The notes under the pieces were generated by a model. That model was given only the letters and a program-made list of their open reading frames with translations. It ran no database searches and had not been told where the DNA came from. Positions 26,301-38,300 of a stretch of DNA of 64,000 nucleotides are shown here, in pieces (the first letter of the stretch is position 1; each line of letters opens with the position of its first letter). Source of the stretch: Tubiluchus corallicola (Eukaryota; Priapulida; Priapulimorpha; Priapulimorphida; Tubiluchidae). Location of the stretch: NCBI GenBank assembly GCA_030141605.1, contig JAQGDQ010000132.1, forward strand, positions 470,297 to 534,296, written 5' to 3'. Made by a program: the position numbers and the translations under genes.

Positions 26301-29300
26301 GAAGAAACAAAACGTCACAATAATAATAATAATAATAAATAAATAAATAAATAAATAAAAACCATGGGCAAATGAAGAAGATCCTGCTGTTCAATAAAAT
26401 CTTAATTACATGGTTTTCATTAGTGCTCCTAGCATACCTAATTACTGCTTAATTAATAAAAACCCTCAAAGTGAAATGTTCAAATATAAATGGATTTTAC
26501 TGTAAATCGTATAAAGCAGATGGCTGTTTTCAAAGTTTTATTTAAAAAAATTGACTATTGCCAAAGAGAAACTTGGAATTTTCACAATAGAATGAAATTT
26601 TTCATATTAATACTAACAGGGCTGCACCACAAAGGCAAAGAGCAAAATTACACATAAACAGTAATAATAACATTTGCTATTAGTAACATGAATAACCACG
26701 GGCTGTGCAGGCAACTTATTAATCTGTCAGACTCAATTGCCAGCATATAAGCTATTTTGCCGATTTAATCCTTATTCACTACCTGGCAGTTAATTATTAA
26801 TCATGGCAAATTGTTTACTTTTAGCAGGTGTTTATACATCTGGCGTGCTATATGTATGCTAGCTAGACAAATAATACATTAAAGCAAAAATGCCAGAGCA
26901 GTGCAAATACTAATTAATGTGACTGTGTAATATGTATCAACTGACATAGTATGTATGATTCTGATATTTGTAATTTTTAATAGTAATTTGTAATTTATCA
27001 TCAACTACAGCATATAATTTTACACTACAATATGCATTATTGTCTTATAACTATTATGTGCTATAACTAGGAAAAAATCAAATACAGTTACGATAATTGT
27101 AACAGAACAACACTAATATACTATTAAGTGCTATAGCTAGAGAAAAAAATTCAAATATAGTTACAATAACAGAACTGCATTAATATAGTTACTAACTACA
27201 TAATAGTTTATCCACCAGAAATATATGTTGCATAGTGGTCGAGAAGCAAAGCTTGTGAAACTAGCATGAAAAGTGGAGAAAACTGATTAGTTAACAAGAA
27301 AAAGAATTTATAGGAAAACAGAGAATAGTAAAGATAAAGTAATAGAATAAAGATGGAGGAAAACTGATTTTCTACGACATCTGCAAATATAAATAAATCT
27401 GCAGTAACAGTGAAATCAGCAACGAATAAGCATGAATCATTTTGTGTATAGAATCCAATTGAGTCAAATAATTTTAGCAAGCTGTAGTAAATTTCAACAA
27501 GATCCGGAAAACAGTCTCAAATGTGCTAAATGTAGAACTAGAATGTTTAGAACAAAGAAGGGAAAAGGCTTATACCAAACGCATCACTAAACTAATTAAA
27601 TCTGAATCTGCACTATTGCCAAAATTGCATTATTCAAATAGAAGAGGCTACCAGTTCATCCTGCAAAAAGTGAGAACAAGTAGATATAAAATAGTTTTAT
27701 ACCATCAGCTGCAGCTGTGTTAAAATCGTAATGTGTTAACACTTTAAAGTAAGAATTTGTGACCATTTGAGTATTTCGTCTAGAACTGGCAAAAAATTAA
27801 TGTACAAAACAATTCAATTCCTTTAACTTTATTTTCAAACACTTGGGTATTCGTTACTGTATCAATTTCTTTTCTTCAGTTCTGCTTAATCATTACCTAT
27901 TTGGCTTTTGTAAACACATAATTAGTGCTTAAGTTACTGTATCAATTTCTTTACTGGTCTGTTCATTCATTGCTTAATCATTACCTATTTGGCTTTTGTA
28001 AACACATAATTAGTGCTTAAGTTACTGTATCAATTTCTTTACTGGTCTGTTCATTCATTATCTATTTGGCTTCTGTTAACTACTTAATTAGTGCATAATA
28101 GGCTCTGCCTATATAAACTGGTTGTATGTTTGTAAATTTACCACTGATGATGACAGCAGCAGCATGTCGAAAACTTTGGCATGATTTTAATGTTTTACTG
28201 TAAAGATTTTAATAAAGTTGTGTTGTTTTTAACTACAAATGTTTTTAAGTGCCTGTAACAAAAATTGACATGTCTGTATATGTTAATATCGTGTGTGATG
28301 TTCAAATTAATTTTATTGCAACACTGAAGCGCATTTTTATGCTTTAAAGTGTAATAAATAAAACTGAAATTTTAAATTTTAAATGTTTATATTTTATAGA
28401 GATATATTCAAATTTATTTGCGAGAAATTTAAAATAGAAATGAGAAACTAGCTAGCAATAATTTTAAGCTGAGATTATTAATATTTAGTGAAGTTGAATT
28501 TTGTTCACATCATAAAACTATTGCCAAACACAAAAGTCAATCAATGAAAAAAGTATTCAAACTAAAATAAGCGACATAGTTGCATACAAAAGTTACATAG
28601 TTATATAGTTTTTTCGCTCTTTTCTTATGAGTTCGTCTATATATGTTTATATATTTGTTTATATGTTTATTTTGTCATTGGTTTGTCTATCTATCAATCC
28701 ACCTTTGTGTATTTCGATGGACCATTTCTTACTTGGTTCATCCATCCACTGTTACTTGAGTTTTTTAAATTTTTTTGTACTTATATGATTTGCATGCACA
28801 TTCACAAATGCAAAACCAAATCAAAATTTTGAAGAGCGGTGTTAGGGAAGCATTAGGAATGTACTGTCATTAATACTCCATGAAACAATACGTAAGAATC
28901 ATTAAAACTTACTATAGCTCTTAGCCTCTTTCGTCGAAAAAGTTCAGATTTTGTATAGCTATGCCTAGACTAACTGAGAATGTTAGCACTAATAATAATT
29001 GAATTGGAAGAAACGAGAACTGTTGTTCATTTACCATACAAACATCCATAGCACACAACAACATTTTAAAGTCGCCATTGTCTTTTCCAAATTACATACT
29101 AAAGGAAGCCATACAAAAAGGATACTCTTGCTGAGAATGTTAGTACTAATAATAAGTGAATTGCAAGGAACCAAGAAACTGTTCATTTATTATACAAACA
29201 TCCATGGCATGCAACAACATATTAAAGGTGCTATTTGTGTCTTCTAGGAAGCCAGACAAATTCATAGCCAATCAATATTCTTGTCCCTATATTACAGACA

Positions 29301-32300
29301 TGCGCACAAGAGTTACTTTCTTTTAAATTGACAGTCTATCTGCAGTTCACTAATTATAACACTAAATATAGTAATAATTAGCAGAACTATAGTTATAACA
29401 TAGCCTGTAATCTATAAACTGAATCAAGGTAACTGTGCGTCAGTGGCACAACGATCGAGGCAGTGATGAGACTGCTGATCAGAATGGGTTCACCACAGTT
29501 CCCAACCTGTTTTGAGAATGTTCTCAGTGCGAAATAAAGAAGCAAGAGCAGAACATTTTAAGCGTCGTCTGGGCATTTTGTTTAAAAATTTTCAGCCTTA
29601 CTGTATAGTTTAACAACTAATTATGTGCCAAGACATGTAAACAATAGTCATTTCACTATACTGCTAAAAGCTGATACTGCAGTGCATGCAAAGTACAAAA
29701 ACAATGAAGACAACTGACTGTGGGTGATTCATACAGTTCTTGCATGTATTAATGTCACTTATTATTTAATTAGTTTATGCAAATATGCACAAAGTGCACG
29801 TAGTTTTTACAATTACAAAATAATACAATATAAAATAAAATCAAAAATTAATGATTCATTAAGTAATAACGATTAAATCATCAATTAAAAGTTTCAAGCT
29901 TCAAATTTCAAGTTTATTGTTATTACACTGGATATAAACTTACGCTGAGTTTGTGTGAAAAATGCGCATAAATATGGCCAATTACTAATGATACTGTCAC
30001 ATTTTGCCAAGACCACCTCGAACTGATGAAGCCCATATAAAAAACACATTGCAACTATTTTAGGATAAAACAGTTCAAATTTTACGATGACTAAAGTTTA
30101 TGAAGATATTTCTTTATAAGACCACGAGGTTGCTGATGGAATAAACGTATCTTCATATCTGGATGTTTTAACTTTGGTTAATATAAACTGATAGCACGAT
30201 GATCAGAATAACAACGATCTGGAAACAAACCAGTAAACAAAAACCTACCCAGATGTCAAAAACCTCGTTAGTTATGGACTTAAAATTTATGATCAACTAA
30301 AAAGAAGTAGTTTTTTCCAGCTAACAATTATACAAACATAAATGAAAACAAAAACATAATTATGTTGAGTCAGCAAGACAAGTTAAATTATCTCACCTCC
30401 AGTAGCAGCAGATTGTATATCAACATTTAGATGCTGAGCCATGTACCCTAGGGTAGCAAATGCGGACACACCCACAATGATGTTAGTAATCATGTCTGCT
30501 AGAACTATACCACTGGCATACCTAAAATGAACCAACAAATATAAAAACAGCAAATTTAAGATGAGTAATTCTCACAGAAAAAGCATGTCACCATCATCAT
30601 CATCATCATCACCATCGCCGCCACCACCACCATCATCCTCATCATTATCATCACCATCATCATCATCGCCATCATCATCATCACCATCATCATCTCCACC
30701 ACCACCATCATCATTATCCTGATCATCATCATCATATGCCCATTATGTCTATTGTAGACACTGGACAGGTAGAACTATGAAAGAAATTTTCTCTCAAGAC
30801 CGGTAAACACAGTAGTTATCCAGCAAAAAACTAAACACAGCTATGCGAAAGGCTTGACAGCACCATTTGTAAGTAAAATGCATGTCACATCTCTAATAAG
30901 ATAATTTACTCAAACAAATCAAACTTACTTATAAATGTTGCTGTCATAGTGTTGGTAACTTGAAAGAAGAATGCGACAACCGTAGCTGAGACACAAAGAA
31001 TGAAGAAGTGCAGCAGTCGCATGTAACCAAACCTACAAATAAAGAAAGACAGTGAATTTGTATACATGTAGATTATACAGAATTAGACAACAACCAAAAA
31101 AAATGTTGACTATAGAGTAGGATATGTTATAAGCATAAAGACGTAATAAAATTGTTAATAAAAGACATCCAAAACCAAATTACAAACTTGTGCTGTATGA
31201 CATCATTTGTAATTAAATTTGTCCTTGAGTTCTGCGGTCATGCCGTCGTTGGCAAATATCAATAAACAAAATGCTTAATATACCAGTTTTTAAGCCAGTT
31301 TCCATTTTAATTAGTAAACAATATAAACGTTTTCTCATTCCATTAAAAATGGTCTCTCATTTAAAAATATTTAATGTATTATTATAACATCATTGTGTTC
31401 TTTTTTAATATGAATTTTGAATGCTGTTCTTGGAACCAGCTACTGACACCAAGAAAACCAAAAACTTTGTGCCACCTGATATGTAAATTAATTATGGTTA
31501 TGGACCACATTTCCTCTCAAGATATAAAATTCAATAAAGATCAATAAATCAGCAGCATCAACATAAACAGTAGCAACGAAATTAGCATTGGTGGCTTACA
31601 GCAACAACTCCATTGCAATGGAAGCAATAATAAGACCGGTGCCAGTTCCTATACTCCACGATCTACAAATCCAAGTACTTTCACAGCAAGCTACATGGAG
31701 CAATATTGCAAGAATTTGAAATCTTACCGCAGGATCTGCCAGATTATCTAAACTTGGCACAAAGAAGTACACCAAACCATTGGCTGCACCAGGAAGAGTG
31801 ACACTTCTGGCTACTAGAGCCACAAACAACAGGTATGGAAATATCGTAATAATATACACATACTGCAACAAGAAAATAGCAACAGACATAAACAAATAAT
31901 GTCTTGCTTTGTTGAATCAAAAATTTCCATAAGGGTATAAAAATTTTCTAATAGTGACTGTACTTTTGCAGCTCCACGAGAATGGAATTAACTTCCGTTT
32001 AGCTTGCGTTCAATTACTGATTTTAACTGTTTTAGAATCTTTTTATTGCATCGTTTAATTAGTTCAAGTCTTAAAGCCTATTTTTACTATATCATTTAAT
32101 TAGTTGCCTTGTGAATTTTCATTGTATGCTTATATTTTATAGCAAATCATTCATGATGTAGACCTGTTTTATAGCACATCCGATAACTATAATTGTAAAT
32201 TTAAGCACCTTATAAATAAATTAACATTTATCATTTATCATTAAATACTCATCAATTTAAGGCAATGAGCCAAAGATATTAGATGGCAAAGGATATGATC

Positions 32301-35300
32301 CCTGACATTCACTGACAACTGAATGGAGTGCACCAACTTGCAGCCATTAAAAATATACCATAAAAACCAAAAAAACACACAATTTCAGCAAAATAAGATA
32401 AGTTTTGTGTAGGAAAAATTTATAGTCCATTTTTGGTTCATCCTTTTGTTATGCAGCACTGCTTTGTTGTTTCTGATTTGTGTTGTTACACATGATAAGT
32501 TCTTTTAATCTAACTGTGGTATTTCTTGTTTAGAATTCTTCACATTTTGATTTCATTTCAACAGGGTGCATTATGCTTCAAAAACAGTTAAGTTAGTATC
32601 AGTCGACAAAAAGCAGCAGCTCAGTAAAAAACTTAGTCCATGTATATAAGAAGAGCAGATATATTTACTTTTCTTGAATACATGGCTAATTTCAAAAAAT
32701 GGGTTTGCTGAAAACGTAATAACGATCAATTTGCATATGATGATATATTTCAGATCTCAACAGGTCATACCGCGTACATTTTTGCAGTGTTACAATTTGT
32801 AATTAGCACTATCATAATTTTAGGGCAATTTTAATAAAGTTTACCAACTATTGGTCCAAACATCATCAGCTTATTTGAGCTCAAGGGTTTTCGTGGACCA
32901 CAGGACCAAGAGTATGTTCATGTTTTATGATTTTTACTCATCTATATATAACTTCTTCATGTTAGATACCATACCACTGTATTCTTTTTTGCCTTTACTC
33001 ATCTAGGAGGTAAATTTCTTATTCACCTTTCAAGAAAGACGTTTTTATACTGTTTAACAATAAGTGGTATGCTGCATGCTTTTTGAGGATATACTTTGTC
33101 TTTCAAATTATTTTGATAAATGCGTTACTCTTGCTCCACAATCTGCTGTTAAGACTGTTATCATCATACACAAAAATGATGCAAGCGAAGTAATTGATGT
33201 GGACATTCACCTACCTTTCCCCTTTGCCTTATCCCCTTCCAGACAGTAAAATAAATTATGATCCAAGGAAATACCAGGACGAGAGCATCTGTCCATTGAA
33301 CATTACCAACAGTAACAAACTCGAATATATTCGCAACTCTCCTCCTACATGAGAAATAATTCAAAAATTATAAGTTATACATTTGGAATTCATATCATAA
33401 GCCAGGTGATATACAAAAACTGACCTTCGCCTTGAAGCACAACTTGTTTGTGAAAGGTCAAGTATTTCACACATAGGAGATTATTCTCTTGCTATAGCCA
33501 GTGCCTATTACGCAGGTCGACTGTTTTCAGAATAAACATAACAAACCACTGTTATGATTCAGCCCTCTTTAGCAGGTTTGTAAGGACTAGTCAGCCATAT
33601 GGGCTTAACGCACCACAAACGATTTATAATAACTAAGGCTTTTTCTTTTGAAGAGAAATGTGGTGTTCTTTTGCTGAGGTACCCTTAATGTGATTATTTG
33701 CATGAAAAATACATCAAGTTTTAGAGAAGCAGACTAGTCAAAACACCAAATAGTAAAACACTATTTTGCTACAGAAATATTAACAAAACGTTTTACTAAA
33801 CGATAATTTGTGAACATACCAACCCATGCAAAATTCACAGAAGTTTTACAAATTACAAGAAACTGACCGATCATAATAATGAAATAAAAGAAGTTAATCA
33901 TTCCTTCAGATGCCGAAAACTAAATTATTAAAAACTTGAAAATCCTTGACATACAAAAAATCATTAACCCTAGGCCACTTAAAATATTTCATGGTACATG
34001 TGAATACTGGCAATGGGATGAAATCGCACCCCATTCATTAAATATAGAAGAAACGATAAGGCATCATTTCGGTTGTTCACTAGACCTATGTTATGTCCTT
34101 TATTATTTTACAGTGTTAGTGAAAGCTGCATAAAGCATACACATGAAAAATTGTAAAAAATTAGCAGAAGACGTGTTTACATTCAGCCAGTTATATCATA
34201 TAACCATTTTTGGGCTCCAATGCCTAATACAGCATTTTTTTCTTAACAGTGGTAAATTTCAAGGCCGGTTGACAAGCAGTACAAAAATATTTAGTATTTG
34301 TTTACTTTCTTATTTTTACCTACAAACAATGGAGAAAGTCAATACAATGGCAATATCAGTGGATCCAAGGAAAGTGATATCATAATGCAAGTGATGTGTA
34401 AGAAATCAAATGACATCTACTTATAACAGACATAATCATTCAAACGCAGAATAAGACGTGCACTGGAGGCTACATGGCAACATGATTTAACTAAACAAAA
34501 CACTTCGTGTGTTTTTGTACCCAATTCCTAGTGGGTGAGGGCTAAATACTGACAGCAAGTACAAATGGTTACATAAAGAAATCACATGCATTACATGGTT
34601 CTTGTTCACAGAATATGCATACAGACTTGTAAATAATCTTGGATTCTTTACATTAATGGGCTCGTGTAATACTCTTATTAAGGAAACTCTTTTTACGGAA
34701 AATAGCATCAAGTTTAAAAATCAGGAAGTACATTAAAGCATACTCAAAAAACTCTGTCGTAGAATGCACCAAGCTAACGTTTCCCAAAACTGACTCAGTT
34801 GAGTTCTGTGACAAATCTGTCAAGTTCTCATTCCGGACACACTGTGCAGTATTCCATGCGTTGCTACACACAGACCAAGGCATAACACTGTGTAAACATT
34901 TAACTGTATAGTAGACGCCCCACGCCATGATGACACCATAGTACGAAGCAAGGATGAAAGCTATGATGGTTGAAGCTAAACCAACACCTGAAAAAAGGTT
35001 TTTTTACAAAGTAGTTTAATAATCTTCAAAACAAAATCTGGCATTATTAAACATATCTAAACAGGAATATTTTCTCTAAGTATCAACTAGCATCTTCACT
35101 TCAGTATATAAAACAGTCATTCTAAATTATAGTAAGTCCTTGCTTAATTACTCCTCGCTTGGCAACGTTTCATTTTAACGACGCTGAGCATTTGCTACCT
35201 TTTCTCTCTTAATGACGCACATTTCATTTCAACGACAATTTTTTTAGTTTGCACAAAGTCATTTTTTATTTGCTCAACAAATCTTTTACCATATTTCAAG

Positions 35301-38300
35301 AATATACAGTGTACATACTATGTTATTCTATTCTAAAAACGCACTAGTAATATAAAACAGTATAATTATTATATGCTTTTGCTGCCCGACTGACTACTAA
35401 ATGCTAGCCGTTTGAACGAGATCTATTTGCGAAGACGCCTGCAGGCACCTGAGTGCATACTTTATGTGAAATAATTTTGCCCACAACCTGTTCCTATAGC
35501 AACCAGACTGAGTATCTAGATGAAATTTTCTCAAGGTCGCCCCATCACCTGAGTTTCACTCTGCAGTACTTAACCGCTAAGTACGTGGGGCTTAAAACTT
35601 GCTAAAAAGAAACCGTTAACTGGACATTGGTAAGAAAGATCATTCGTTTCAAGTAAGCAGAAAGAAATTAATCACCAAAAATGTGAATAAAAGTCATAAA
35701 ACATTTAAATTATATATTTAAAACAGCATTGATTTTTGCCTCTGGAACGTATCTTAACTCTTTTACATTGATTTCTATGGAAATCTTGGCTTAGTTTAAC
35801 GATGTTTCACTTAACGTCACATTTTGCTGGAACGCACTAGCGTCGTTAAGCAATGACTCACTGTAACTAAAATCTTGAGTTTAAATCTGCTTTAAAGTCA
35901 AGCTAAACCCTCACTATAATATAAGCTTTTACAATCTCATTAGGAATATTCGGTTTATTTTATTAATCACTCACTGTTTCTTTTGATTTTTATCATTTCG
36001 TTGTTAGTGGTATCAAATTTTTCGTTGCGCGAGACGAATGACGTAATGAGTGCAGTCACGATGTCACCAAAGATCGATAAACAAACATCAGTAACCAAAG
36101 ACACTTTCTGTACCTCGTACGTCATTCTCGCTCCCTCGTGCCAAAGACGCGAAACATGGCGATCTTTACCGCAATACACGTGTTTGAAATTTACCAGAAA
36201 AAGGTAAGTTATTTAATTTATAAGTTTCTTTAGAGTAAAAATGACTATGAGTTCTTTATGAAATCATAATAATGCATTAGAAGAACTTAAATGTCTGTTA
36301 TAATTATAAAGGCCTTAAAAACTTAATACTCTGATTGTCATTTGTAATTATAAGAAGTTGTAAGATTAGGCAAAGGAAAGTTTTTAACAAAAATTAAAAT
36401 CTCACAGGAGAGTCCAAAGCCCGGGCTTGATAGATGTTTGTTAAACACACGAATGATCCAAAGACTACTATCTTAAGACTCGTATTAAAACAGGCTTGTG
36501 TCAGAATGCCCTGAATGTATATTTCTTGAAGAATACGGCTTAGTGAATGCTACTCTTTGGACTCTTAGGCGAAAATCGTAATTAACAGTAAGCATTTGTA
36601 TGCATATAAATAGTAAAAAGTATAAAGAAAAAGACTCCTAATCATAAGGCACCTTCAAATCAAATGCATTACATAAGTTCTTGACAATGACAATAGTATG
36701 TAATGACTAACTCAGTTACTCTTAGAGGAAGTGCCAAAAATGCTATGTTTCTGAAAAATGTTAGAAGGATTTAGTAATAAAAGTGTGATTCATGCCTCAT
36801 GTAATTAGTAAAATCACTTTAAAGTCGTGACCATTTCACGCTTGGATACACCCACTTTGAATGCCCAATTTTCCACCAATGATATCGTTCATTGGCTGAA
36901 GGAAAGCAGCGCACTGTCAATTTCCGTCAAAAGTATAGTACGTTTAAAAGAAAATTAGGCGGCTAACTTTGTGATATTTTTCCATAAACACTACACGAGT
37001 TGCAGGAGTTTTAATTAGTTTAAGCAATGCACCCTTATGAAAAGTCGCGAAATCCACCAGTTGTGTCAAAACTTTCAAAGTAAATGGAGGCTACCACAGT
37101 GCCGGAAAAATTCTACACGGCATTACTATAAAATAAATTTATGGTTTATAGACACAGTTTTTACAAATTTTTTTGTTATATTTTTCAGTGATAACAGTAA
37201 AATAAAACCCAACATGCTAAGTGACTTGTCATTTCCTTTAAGCTCTAGTCAATTTACCTTTGAAAATTGGTGCAACCTTCTCCATAGCATGAACAGGTCC
37301 CAACCGAGTGTACTGACCAAGAGACATCTCAAGTACCAACAATGGATAACCAACCAGAAAAAGTAAAATAACATAAACCAGTAAAAATGAACCTGCAACA
37401 AAAATAATTAAAACCTTTCAGTTGCTATGAATTTAGAATGTAGTTAATATTATGAATATTTACAAACATGTTGGAAATGACATACCTATCTGCATTATAC
37501 CGAAGTCGTAATTATTGTTTCGATGCATTTTACACAAAAATTCAAGTTTGATTTGGCAAATATCATGTGGAGCAAAAATATGCCAAAGTTCTAATTACGA
37601 TATTGTAGAAAGAAAACAACAGAACATCTTAAAAATTATCACACTGATGTTGCCTACGCTTATGTATAAATAAACGAAATTTAACAACTTTAAGTTATGA
37701 CCTTACATTATGCCAACAATACATGTTTTAAATCAACAAACTAAAAACATTAACGCTGGAAAGAATTTCGTATGTCACTGTTGTTAAAATTTACACAGCA
37801 AATTGCTCAATGCGTCCATCATTTTCAAAGCAAACTAGCCATGAATGTGTTTCTTCCAACAGCTGACCAAGACATACCAGAATTAAAAACTGGTACTGCT
37901 TATTCTTTGACCCAGCACGCACGTTTTCCGAAATAACATGCAAGTAATAATAATTGCGACTGCCTTGGAAATAAGTATTGAGTTACTTAAGGTGTTATTC
38001 CTGGATTATGTCCTAAACGAAATTATTATTATATCTGTTGCCAACTGTCAACAGTTTTTGTCTTTAGTACCTCTGTATCAAATGGCTCTGTACAGCCACC
38101 ATACAGTTTCCCTTTAAGGGAAATTCCAGATGATACAGCCCAGAGGATTAATTCGCATTTTTCAAGACAACAAACCTTTATGAGTGTATTATTTTCTATG
38201 GTGAAGATCACAATGTAAATTGTTTGACTTCTTTATTCTTTAGCTGACACATTCTTTTATTGATAATTAGCTAACATTTATCAGGCATTTATTTTTTAAC

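Larger units (their letters stand above)
24837..30396. other. Rest of SLC6 intron 7, repeats only
   Basis: No exon was seen between the GPCR gene and SLC6 exon 30521-30397. The stretch holds one inverted-repeat element (25531-25928), an AAT/AAAT microsatellite (26319-26360), a 68-bp tandem pair near 27050-27187, an 80-88-bp tandem repeat followed by a hammerhead-like motif (27854-28175), and a 157-bp tandem pair (28976-29246). Confidence 0.6.

Noticed and set aside
29430-29510. Second tRNA-like sequence (GTGGCACAACGATCGAGG ... GGGTTCACCAC)
   Set aside because: Box-like pieces occur but no cloverleaf forms and no SINE tail could be delimited.
31600-31727. Mutually exclusive alternative TM6 exon of SLC6
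   Set aside because: The only nearby acceptor-like AG puts the TM6-like frame out of phase with exon 5, so it cannot splice in as a working alternative; kept only as a possible relic.
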